Below are positions 1 to 5,439 of a stretch of 16,955 nucleotides of DNA, one piece after another. The stretch lies in NCBI GenBank assembly GCA_902490355.1, contig CABUDN010000044.1, forward strand, positions 1-16,955, given 5' to 3'. Position 1 is the first letter of the stretch. The number at the start of each line of letters is the position of its first letter. Source of the stretch: an uncultured Oscillibacter sp. (lineage in GTDB: Bacteria > Bacillota > Clostridia > Oscillospirales > Oscillospiraceae). The position numbers were made by a program, and so were the translations under genes. Below the pieces are notes generated by a model. It worked only from the letters and a program-made list of their open reading frames with translations, searched no databases and was not told the origin of the DNA.

Positions 1-47
1 GAGATAAAGGAATGTGACTGGAGTTCAGACGTGTGCTCTTCCGATCT
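1..47. other. Illumina TruSeq adapter/index remnant (artefact)
   Basis: Positions 14-47 match the Illumina multiplexing read-2 primer sequence, ending in the diagnostic CTCTTCCGATCT. Positions 1-5 (GAGAT) match the end of the P7 primer arm, and the 8 bases between them (6-13, AAAGGAAT) sit where the index lies. The reverse complement reads as the TruSeq adapter with index ATTCCT, which I recall as index 27. Genomic sequence begins at 48, exactly where feoB becomes readable. This is library contamination at a contig end, not part of the organism. Confidence 0.96.
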
Positions 48-155
48 ATCCACGGTGACGCCGGGGAAGTTGCCCACGTGCTGGTTGGAGCCGGTGAGCT
101 GATTGAATAAAGTGGTTTTGCCGCAGTTTTGGTTGCCGGCCAGAGCGAAGATCAT
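48..155 (-). CDS. feoB: Ferrous iron transport protein B, N-terminal 36 codons only (cut by contig end)
   Basis: FeoB is the inner-membrane iron(II) transporter with an N-terminal G-protein domain. Only its first 36 residues are present, starting MIFALAGNQNCGKTTLFNQL. The P-loop (G1) is the G-N-Q-N-C-G-K-T stretch at residues 7-14, and the following GSNQHVGNFPGVTV segment is the typical FeoB switch-I region. The ATG overlaps the feoA stop codon in an ATGA arrangement (152-155), so translation is probably coupled to feoA. The gene is broken only because the contig runs into adapter sequence at position 47; the rest should lie on another contig. Identification rests on the motif run plus the feoA neighbour. 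Confidence 0.93.
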
Positions 156-382
156 TTTGCCCGCACCTCCACTTCGATGTTTCGGGCATCCTCCTTGCGC
201 AGGGACAGGGCGTAGCCCCGGACCCGCAGCTCAATGGGATCTCCCAGAGGGGCCACCTTCTCCACCCGTACCGTGGTCTTGGGAATCAGGCCCATATCCA
301 ATAGCCGGCAGCGCAGAGCGCCCTCACCGCCCACAGCGGTGATGACGGCGTCCTGGCCCAGCGGAAGTTTGTCCAATGTCAT
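152..382 (-). CDS. feoA: Ferrous iron transport protein A
   Basis: A 76-residue cytoplasmic protein with the FeoA SH3-like fold signature. It begins MTLDKLPLGQDAVI and carries a conserved RLLDMGLIPKTTV segment near residues 26-38, followed by the GDPIELRVRGYALSLRKEDA block that marks the family. FeoA assists FeoB in iron(II) import. A longer reading frame opens upstream at 409, but the start at 382 follows a good ribosome binding site (AAGGAGG at about 389-395) and gives the usual family length; the upstream start lies inside the operator candidate. The stop overlaps the feoB start (ATGA). A promoter and palindrome directly upstream suggest metal-dependent control. Confidence 0.95.
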   Translation of the reverse strand: MTLDKLPLGQDAVITAVGGEGALRCRLLDMGLIPKTTVRVEKVAPLGDPIELRVRGYALSLRKEDARNIEVEVRAK

Positions 383-399
383 GGGAATTCCTCCTTCAA

Positions 400-419
400 A
401 AGTTAGCATATTCTAACTT
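400..419. promoter_or_regulatory. Palindromic operator candidate for feoAB (DtxR/MntR-type metal repressor?)
   Basis: On the minus strand the sequence is AAGTTAG-AATATG-CTAACTT, with 7-bp perfect arms and an almost self-complementary centre. It spans the predicted transcription start of feoAB, between the -10 box and the ribosome binding site. The TTAG...CTAA arms resemble DtxR-family boxes, and DtxR-type iron repressors are known regulators of feo genes in Gram-positives. The binding protein is inferred; no regulator of that family is encoded in this window. Confidence 0.6.
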
Positions 420-424
420 CTCAA

Positions 425-453
425 AGTGTACCATGGCCGCCCGTCGGCGTCAA
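425..453 (-). promoter_or_regulatory. feoAB promoter
   Basis: Minus strand: -35 TTGACG (453-448) and -10 TACACT (430-425), separated by 17 bp. The predicted start lies near 418, inside the palindrome at 400-419. Confidence 0.75.
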
Positions 454-467
454 ATGGAAAAGAGCCA

Positions 468-508
468 AAAAAGTGTACAGACTTTTTCTGACAAATTGTG
501 AATGTCAG
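468..508. promoter_or_regulatory. Two abutting dyads in the feoA/VOC divergent region
   Basis: First dyad 468-487: AAAAAGT, 6-bp spacer, ACTTTTT. Second dyad 488-508: CTGACA, 9-bp spacer, TGTCAG. They follow one another with no gap, between the -35 boxes of the two divergent promoters. They could be binding sites for a regulator of either gene. The first could also form a small AT-rich hairpin. Confidence 0.4.
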
Positions 509-540
509 CAAAAGACGGGGGGTACGGCGGCAAAAGCACC

Positions 541-569
541 TTGCCGGGACCGGGAGAGCATGCTATACT
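541..569 (+). promoter_or_regulatory. Promoter of the VOC/glyoxalase gene
   Basis: -35 TTGCCG (541-546) and extended -10 TGC-TATACT (561-569), with a 17-bp spacer between the hexamers. The predicted transcript starts near 576, leaving a very short leader before the AGGTGAG ribosome binding site at about 577-583. Confidence 0.7.
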
Positions 570-588
570 CGGCAGTGAGGTGAGTACA

Positions 589-954
589 ATGCTGACATTC
601 AATCATTTTAATTTCAATGTGGCGGATCTGGACAAGTCCCTGCAATTCTACAAGGATGCCCTGGACCTGGAGCCGGTGGGCCGGAAGGATGCTCCGGACG
701 GCCGGTTCACCATTGTCTATCTGGGAGACGGCAAGACGGACTTCCGCCTGGAGCTGACCTGGCTGCGGGACCATCCCCAGAAGTACGACCTGGGAGAGTG
801 CGAGTTCCACCTGGCCCTGCGGGCGGACGATTATGAGGCGGCCCACCAGCGCCATGCCCAGATGGGGTGCATCTGCTTTGAAAATCCGGAGATGGGGATT
901 TACTTCATCACGGACCCCGACGGTTACTGGATTGAGATCATTCCCACCCGGTGA
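589..954 (+). CDS. VOC-superfamily protein, glyoxalase I-like (lactoylglutathione lyase)
   Basis: A 121-residue protein of two beta-alpha-beta-beta-beta modules, the usual length of bacterial glyoxalase I. The four metal-ligand positions are all filled: His6 in NHFNFNV, Glu55 in RLELTW, His74 in EFHLALR and Glu116 in YWIEIIP, which is the pattern of GloA enzymes. GloA isomerises the hemithioacetal of methylglyoxal and a thiol; the thiol used by this organism is unknown. The frame extends upstream to an ATG at 502, but the start at 589 follows an AGGTGAG site and gives the canonical MLTFNHFNFNVADLDKSLQF beginning; the 502 start would lie upstream of the -10 box. It stands alone between a promoter and a hairpin terminator. 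The exact substrate is uncertain because VOC members are diverse. Confidence 0.88.
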   Translation: MLTFNHFNFNVADLDKSLQFYKDALDLEPVGRKDAPDGRFTIVYLGDGKTDFRLELTWLRDHPQKYDLGECEFHLALRADDYEAAHQRHAQMGCICFENPEMGIYFITDPDGYWIEIIPTR

Positions 955-1025
955 CTTCTGCTCCGGAGTTCCGCTGTTTCGAAAGGAACGCCGGGGCGAC
1001 CTGGCAGCAGTCCGCGATTGCAAAG

Positions 1026-1068
1026 AAACACCGTGCGGTTGGCCTTAGGCCTGCCGCACGGTGTTTTT
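1026..1068. terminator. Bidirectional terminator between VOC gene and lysA
   Basis: Perfect 11-bp stem ACACCGTGCGG (1028-1038) / CCGCACGGTGT (1054-1064) around a 15-base loop, followed by a five-T run (1064-1068) on the plus strand. On the minus strand the hairpin is followed by TTTCTTT, so it can also end the convergent lysA transcript. Confidence 0.85.
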
Positions 1069-1153
1069 CTTTGGGATGAGCGTTCCCCAAACGCCGGGAA
1101 GCGTCTGGCTCCGGCGCTGTTGGAGTCTTGAAGCGCGGAGGGGCAAAAGAGGC

Positions 1154-2410
1154 TTACCACACCACGGTGGCGAAGTAGTCCTCCAGGGTCTCCGCCCGGC
1201 GGATCAGTTCCACGGAGCCGTCGGTCTTGAGCAGCAGCTCGGCGGAGCGGAGCTTGCCGTTGTAGTTGTAGCCCATGGCGTGACCGTGGGCGCCGGTATC
1301 GTGGATCACCAGCAGATCGCCGATGTCGATCTTGGGCAGCATCCGGTCCACGGCGAACTTGTCGTTGTTTTCGCACAGGCCGCCCACCACGTCGTATTTG
1401 TGGTCACAGGGAGCGTTTTCCTTGCCCATGACGGTAATGTGATGGTAGGCGCCGTACATAGCCGGGCGCATCAGGTTGCAGGCGCAGGCATCCACGCCGA
1501 TATACTCCTTGTAGATGTGCTTTTCGTGGGTGACCCGGGTGACCAGATGGCCGTAGGGGGCCAGCATGAAGCGGCCCAGCTCGGTGTAGAGGGCCACATC
1601 GTCCATCCCGGCGGGGACCAGGATCTCCTCATAAGCCCGGCGCACGCCCTCGCCGATGACGGCAATGTCGTTGGCGCTCTGGTCGGGGCGGTAGGGCACG
1701 CCGATGCCACCGGAGAGGTTGATGAAGCTGATGTGGACGCCGGTTTCAGCGTGAAGCTCCACCGCCAGCTGGAACAAAATCCGGGCCAGGGCGGGGTAGT
1801 AGTCGTTGGACAGAGTGTTGGAGGCCAGGAAGGCGTGGATGCCGAAGTGCTTGGCACCCAGCTCCGCCAGGCGGGTGAAGGCCTGGGCAATCTGGGGGCG
1901 GGTCATGCCGTATTTGGCGTCGCCGGGGTTGTCCATGACCTGGAAGCCCTCCCGGGTCTGAGCCAGGGTGAACACACCGCCGGGATTGTAGCGGCAGCAG
2001 ACGGTCTCGGGCACCGTGCCGATGGACTGGGCCAGATAGTCCACCAGGGTCAGGTCGTCCAGGTTGATGATGGCGCCCAGCTGATGGGCCAGCTGGAATT
2101 CCTCGGCGGGCGTGTTGTTGGAGGAGAACATAATGTTCTCGCCGGTGACGCCGCAGCGCTGGGCCATGGTCAGCTCCGCCAGGGAGGAGCAGTCGCAGCC
2201 GCAGCCCTCCTCCTTGAGAAGCTTCAAAATGGCCGGGGTGGGGGTGGCCTTGACGGCGAAGTACTCCCGGTAGCCGGGATTCCAGGAGAAGGCCTGCCGC
2301 AGGCGGCGGGCGTTTTCCCGGATGCCTGCTTCATCGTAGATATGGAACGGAGTGGGGTACTGGGCGGCAATGGCCTCCAGCTGATCCCGGGTGACAAATG
2401 GTGTTTTCAT
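1154..2410 (-). CDS. lysA: Diaminopimelate decarboxylase
   Basis: A 418-residue fold-type III PLP enzyme that decarboxylates meso-diaminopimelate to L-lysine, the last lysine step. The alanine-racemase-like barrel holds the PLP lysine K54 in YFAVKATPTP, His192 in GIHAFLASN and the phosphate-binding glycine loop LSGGIGVPY at 232-240. The C-terminal beta domain carries the Cys-Glu motif as CENND (346-350) and the conserved Tyr371 in HAMGYNYNG. Classic LysA has CESGD; the CENND form belongs, as I recall, to a subgroup common in gut Firmicutes and Bacteroidetes. The start at 2410 gives the expected N-terminus, although its SD-like GAGGAAGG lies about 15 bases upstream, a little far. It has its own promoter and shares terminators with the convergent VOC gene. 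Confidence 0.93.
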   Translation of the reverse strand: MKTPFVTRDQLEAIAAQYPTPFHIYDEAGIRENARRLRQAFSWNPGYREYFAVKATPTPAILKLLKEEGCGCDCSSLAELTMAQRCGVTGENIMFSSNNTPAEEFQLAHQLGAIINLDDLTLVDYLAQSIGTVPETVCCRYNPGGVFTLAQTREGFQVMDNPGDAKYGMTRPQIAQAFTRLAELGAKHFGIHAFLASNTLSNDYYPALARILFQLAVELHAETGVHISFINLSGGIGVPYRPDQSANDIAVIGEGVRRAYEEILVPAGMDDVALYTELGRFMLAPYGHLVTRVTHEKHIYKEYIGVDACACNLMRPAMYGAYHHITVMGKENAPCDHKYDVVGGLCENNDKFAVDRMLPKIDIGDLLVIHDTGAHGHAMGYNYNGKLRSAELLLKTDGSVELIRRAETLEDYFATVVW

Positions 2411-2469
2411 AAGGTGACTTCAAATCCTTCCTCTTGCGTGGGCCGGGGGAGCGCCCGCATTTGGGTCCT

Positions 2470-2498
2470 ATTGTACGAGGACTTTGCCTTGGCGTCAA
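2470..2498 (-). promoter_or_regulatory. lysA promoter
   Basis: Minus strand: -35 TTGACG (2498-2493), 17-bp spacer, -10 TACAAT (2475-2470). The leader to the lysA ATG is about 50 nt, too short for a lysine riboswitch. Confidence 0.75.
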
Positions 2499-2565
2499 GA
2501 AACTTTGCCGCAAAAAGGGGAAAAGAGGGAAAAATTCCCGGTCCTGCGGGGCGGCGAAAGGGGAC

Positions 2566-2594
2566 TTGGAAGGATGGCGGGGATGTGGTATACT
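2566..2594 (+). promoter_or_regulatory. Promoter of the four-cysteine gene and Nudix gene
   Basis: -35 TTGGAA (2566-2571) and extended -10 TGG-TATACT (2586-2594), with 17 bp between hexamers. It faces away from the lysA promoter. Confidence 0.68.
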
Positions 2595-2612
2595 GCCTTT
2601 TGAGGTGATGGC

Positions 2613-2786
2613 ATGGCTTCCAACTGTGAAGAGTGCGTCCACTACGATTATGACGATGAGATGGACGTGTGGTACTGTACCATGGATCTGGATGAAGACG
2701 AAATGGAGCGTTTTTTGCGCTCTGCCAATGATGCGTGTCCCTTTTACCGGCGGGGGGACGACTACGCCACCGCCCGCCGTCAGTGA
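2613..2786 (+). CDS. Small acidic four-cysteine protein (DUF6472-like)
   Basis: A 57-residue protein beginning MASNCEECVHYDYDDEMDVW. It has cysteines at 5, 8, 22 and 42, spaced as C-x2-C...C...C, which suggests a small metal (zinc) site. The middle is strongly acidic (DLDEDEME), and the end is basic (ATARRQ). I recognise it from memory as the DUF6472 type found in Oscillospiraceae and Lachnospiraceae; no function is known. The start follows GAGGTGAT at 2602-2608; an ATG at 2608 is in another frame. The Nudix gene follows after 9 bases with its ribosome binding site overlapping this stop, so the two are co-transcribed and possibly linked in function. Confidence 0.85.
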   Translation: MASNCEECVHYDYDDEMDVWYCTMDLDEDEMERFLRSANDACPFYRRGDDYATARRQ

Positions 2787-2795
2787 GGAGGAACC

Positions 2796-3314
2796 ATGGA
2801 ACTGGTAGATCTGTACGATGAAAACCGCGTGCCTCTGGGCCGCACGGCGGAGCGCTACGGGAAAAAGGGACCCGGAGAGTACCGGGTGGTGGTCCACGTG
2901 TGCGTATTCGACCACCAGGGTCGTCTGCTGATCCAACAGCGGACGCCGGAGAAGATTCTCTGGCCGGACCGGTGGGATGTGTCCATCGGCGGCGGGGTGG
3001 ATGCCGGGGAGACCAGCCGTCAGGCCGCGGAGCGGGAGTTCCGGGAGGAATTGGGATATCCCCTGGACCTTGCGGGAAGCCGGCCCTTTGTGACGGTGAA
3101 CTTTCCCGCCGGTTTTGATGATTTTTACATCGCGGTCCGGGACCTGGACCTGGGGGAGCTGACGCTCCAGAAGGAGGAGGTCCGGGCGGTCCGCTGGGCC
3201 ACTCGGGAGGAAGTGCTTGCCCTGGTGGAGAGCGGGGCTTTCATTCCGTATCCCAAGAGCTTTGTGGAATACCTTTTCGACACCCGGGAGACCTTCGGGT
3301 TTCCCGGAAAGTAA
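2796..3314 (+). CDS. Nudix hydrolase (IDI/YfcD-like)
   Basis: A 172-residue cytoplasmic protein with a complete Nudix box at residues 66-88: Gly66, Glu72, then Arg80-Glu81-Phe-Arg-Glu84-Glu85-Leu-Gly87. These residues bind the divalent metal used to cleave nucleoside-diphosphate-linked substrates. The N-terminal part (VDLYDENRVPLGRTAER, HVCVFDHQGRLLIQQRT, DRWDVSIGGGVDAGET) resembles the isopentenyl-diphosphate-isomerase-like Nudix branch, and the length fits that group. The actual substrate cannot be read from sequence. The start is set by GAGGAGGAACC just upstream. It is the second gene of a two-gene operon behind the four-cysteine protein. Confidence 0.9.
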   Translation: MELVDLYDENRVPLGRTAERYGKKGPGEYRVVVHVCVFDHQGRLLIQQRTPEKILWPDRWDVSIGGGVDAGETSRQAAEREFREELGYPLDLAGSRPFVTVNFPAGFDDFYIAVRDLDLGELTLQKEEVRAVRWATREEVLALVESGAFIPYPKSFVEYLFDTRETFGFPGK

Positions 3315-3330
3315 TCTGCCCGCACAGAGG

Positions 3331-3372
3331 CAAAACAGCGCGCGGACGTCCGTTTGGGCGTCCGCGCGCTGT
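3331..3372 (-). terminator. Terminator of the SSB gene
   Basis: A 14-bp perfect GC-rich stem, 3335-3348 paired with 3359-3372, with a 10-base loop. On the minus strand it is followed by TTTTG, so it fits the SSB transcript. On the plus strand no T-run follows, so it is at best a weak stop for the Nudix operon. Confidence 0.7.
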
Positions 3373-3452
3373 GCTGCTGGGGATGGAGGAGCGTTCTGCG
3401 TCCCCGGCGGAGGAAAATGGTACCGGGACCCTATGTACCAAGGTGAGCGGTG

Positions 3453-4064
3453 TCAGGCTCCGGCGGCGTCGGAACAGGCGGCCAGGCGCATGACGGACAC
3501 CTCGTAGGCGGTGCGCTCCTGGGTGCCGGCATCGGTGACTTTCTGGTAGATCCGGCTCTGAATCCGTCCCTCCAGGGACAGCGGATCGCCGACCCGCAGG
3601 CGGCTGACCTGGGCGGCCAGCTGGCCCCAGGCAATAACGGGCAGATAATCCGCCCGGCCGTAGCGGCGGGGAACGGCCAGCATCACATCGCAGATGCTTC
3701 GGCCCAGAGGCGTGCGGCGAAAAATGGGAGCCTTGCACAAGGAGCCGGAGAGGGCAATGTGGTTGCACAGTTCCCCGGTCCCTGGAGCGAGTGTTTGCGC
3801 GTAAACCGTCAGCACCAGGCGGCTGCCCACACCGCTGCGGTTATTGAACGAGCGCAGCTGGCCCTGAACCCGCAGCGCCTGATTTTGAACCTGAGGGAGA
3901 AGGGCTTCCGGCAGCAGTACCGGCAAGGTGTCCGGCGTGCCGGAGAGGCGGGGAACCTGTAAGAAAAAGCGGTAGAATTGGGTGCCGTGATTTTCGTGAG
4001 ACCATTCCGGCTGGGAGGAGGGAATGCCTTCCAGCAGAACATCGTTGCGGAACTGAGTTGTCAT
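3453..4064 (-). CDS. Single-stranded DNA-binding protein with two OB-like domains
   Basis: A 203-residue protein. Residues from about 120 to 195 (NHIALSGSLCKAPIFRRTPL, then DYLPVIAWGQLAAQVSRLRV, then LEGRIQSRIYQK) are a standard SSB OB fold with the usual conserved positions. The first half (NDVLLEGIPSSQPEWSHENH, YRFFLQVPRLSGTPDTLPVL, LRVQGQLRSFNNRSG) repeats the same plan in more divergent form. Such double-OB SSB-like proteins occur in Clostridia beside the essential Ssb. The essential SSB acidic tail (DDIPF type) is missing; the protein ends AACSDAAGA. The start at 4064 follows AGAGGTGG; the longer frame to 4133 has no support. It is divergent from the Mbeg1-like gene and appears monocistronic. 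A role in recombination or repair rather than replication is inferred. Confidence 0.82.
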   Translation of the reverse strand: MTTQFRNDVLLEGIPSSQPEWSHENHGTQFYRFFLQVPRLSGTPDTLPVLLPEALLPQVQNQALRVQGQLRSFNNRSGVGSRLVLTVYAQTLAPGTGELCNHIALSGSLCKAPIFRRTPLGRSICDVMLAVPRRYGRADYLPVIAWGQLAAQVSRLRVGDPLSLEGRIQSRIYQKVTDAGTQERTAYEVSVMRLAACSDAAGA

Positions 4065-4124
4065 GTCGTCCACCTCTCGGTTGTGATGTCCCATCCTATG
4101 AGGTGTCCGGCGGGGATAGACCAC

Positions 4125-4153
4125 TTGTAACAAAGCCAGATGTATTTTATAAT
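4125..4153 (+). promoter_or_regulatory. Promoter of the Mbeg1-like gene
   Basis: -35 TTGTAA (4125-4130), 17-bp spacer, consensus -10 TATAAT (4148-4153). The leader to the ATG at 4230 is about 70 nt. Confidence 0.78.
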
Positions 4154-4229
4154 GGGCACGGAATAAGATACACAGGGAAAGGAGGAGCCCGTCAGAGCGG
4201 AAAAGACCTGGCGGCGCAGGAGAAAGACC

Positions 4230-5387
4230 ATGGCAAACTTACTGGATTATCTGGACTGGCGGGGGGATCTGACGCTGAAGCAGTCTCCTTTCAATGAAGT
4301 GGACAATCTGATTTTGGCGGAGCTGGCCTTTGTGGATTTCAACGGGATTGTGCCGGGGCCTGGAGAAGGACCGGCGGTCGTGCTGGAGGAGGCGGCGGAG
4401 CGGTATCTGGAGCGGTTTCCGGCAGGAGAAAAGATCGATATGGGAGTGCTGGTACCCGATGAGATTCCGGATATGGTGCGCAAGATGGCGCGGCTGCCCC
4501 GGTTCCGGAGCATGCGCCTGGGGTGCTTTGCTGACCGCCTGGATGCGGACAATGCCCAGCAATTCGCGGCCCTGACGGTGGAGACCGGGGACGGAGCGGT
4601 GTACTGTTCCTTCCGGGGTACGGATGACACCCTGGCCGGGTGGAAAGAGGACTTTCACATGGCCTATGTCTCTCAGATCCCGGCCCAGAAGCTGGCGGTG
4701 GAGTACTTGGAGACGGTGGCCCGTCAGTATCCCCGCAGGAAGCTGCGGCTGGGAGGCCATTCCAAGGGCGGGAATCTGGCGGTATGGTCCGGGGTGTTCT
4801 GCCGGCCTGCCGTGCAGAAGCGGATTCAGGCGGTGTGGTCCAACGACGGCCCCGGGTTTCACGACGACATTCTGGTGCTGCCTCAGTACCGCCGCCTGGC
4901 GGACCGGATTACCACCATTGTTCCCAAGAGCTCTGTGGTGGGGATGCTGCTGGAGCACGGGGAGGACTATGTGGTGGTAGACAGCCGGGAGCAGGGGCTC
5001 ATGCAGCACGATGGCTTTTCCTGGCAGGTACTGGGAACAGAATTTGTGCACCTGCGGGAGATCACCCCGCAGGGACGGCGGACCGACCTGGCCCTGCGGA
5101 CCTGGCTGAAGGAACTGTCGCCGGAGCAGAGGGAGCGGTTTGTAGAGGGATTGTTTCAGGTGCTCACGGCCTCCGGCGCGTCCACGCTGACGGATCTGAA
5201 GGAGGACGGACTCAAATCGGCGGGAGCCATGGTGCGGGCCATGAAGGATTTGGATAAGGAGACCCGGGATGCCCTCATCGACGCGGTGGGGCTGCTGATG
5301 CGCAGCAATGTCAAAGTGCTGCTGGAGGACTGGCAGCAGGAGAGCCAGAAAAAACGCCGGGAACAGAAAAAGAAAGAGGACGGCTGA
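4230..5387 (+). CDS. Mbeg1-like alpha/beta-hydrolase (DUF2974 family)
   Basis: A 385-residue protein starting MANLLDYLDWRGDLTL, characteristic of the DUF2974/Mbeg1-like family of lipase-like hydrolases in Firmicutes. The nucleophile elbow is GHSKG at 176-180, with Ser178. CSFRGTDDTLAGWKEDF (126-142) is the lipase-3-like oxyanion region, and WSNDGPGF (203-210) and MQHDGF (258-263) hold Asp206 and His260 as likely catalytic partners. There is no signal peptide or membrane segment, so it is probably cytoplasmic. The C-terminal fifth is helical and ends in a very lysine/arginine-rich tail (about 370-385). The start is set by AGGAGA at 4218-4223. Substrate is unknown; lipase or esterase activity is inferred from the family. 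Confidence 0.83.
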   Translation: MANLLDYLDWRGDLTLKQSPFNEVDNLILAELAFVDFNGIVPGPGEGPAVVLEEAAERYLERFPAGEKIDMGVLVPDEIPDMVRKMARLPRFRSMRLGCFADRLDADNAQQFAALTVETGDGAVYCSFRGTDDTLAGWKEDFHMAYVSQIPAQKLAVEYLETVARQYPRRKLRLGGHSKGGNLAVWSGVFCRPAVQKRIQAVWSNDGPGFHDDILVLPQYRRLADRITTIVPKSSVVGMLLEHGEDYVVVDSREQGLMQHDGFSWQVLGTEFVHLREITPQGRRTDLALRTWLKELSPEQRERFVEGLFQVLTASGASTLTDLKEDGLKSAGAMVRAMKDLDKETRDALIDAVGLLMRSNVKVLLEDWQQESQKKRREQKKKEDG

Positions 5388-5400
5388 ATCCGTCCTCCTG

Positions 5401-5438
5401 AAAAGGACCAGGACGGTTTTGGCCGTCCTGGTCTTTTT
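5401..5438. terminator. Bidirectional terminator between Mbeg1-like gene and obg
   Basis: An 11-bp stem GACCAGGACGG (5406-5416) / CCGTCCTGGTC (5423-5433) with loop TTTTGG, flanked by AAAAG on the left and TTTTT (5434-5438) on the right. It can act on both converging transcripts; the obg stop lies only 2 bases from its edge. Confidence 0.88.
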
Positions 5439-5439
5439 G

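Noticed and set aside
346..350. LysA Cys motif CENND (residues 346-350 of the protein) as a missing catalytic signature
   Set aside because: I recall CENND in a large subgroup of gut-bacterial diaminopimelate decarboxylases; the Cys, Glu and final Asp are kept, so it is not a defect. (The numbers given are residues of LysA, not bases.)
2411..2469. Lysine riboswitch upstream of lysA
   Set aside because: The predicted leader is about 50 nt, far shorter than the L-box.
1061..2608. 515-codon plus-strand open frame opposite lysA
   Set aside because: Shadow of lysA: low-complexity Gly/Val/His-rich translation, no ribosome binding site, no recognisable domain, while the minus strand encodes a complete LysA.
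3335..3372. Terminator for the Nudix operon on the plus strand
   Set aside because: The stem is strong, but the plus-strand 3' side continues GCTGCTGG with no T-run, so I assign it to the minus-strand SSB transcript only.
4174..4186. Second Shine-Dalgarno-like AAAGGAGGAG in the leader of the Mbeg1-like gene, hinting at a leader peptide
   Set aside because: No ATG, GTG or TTG follows at a workable distance.
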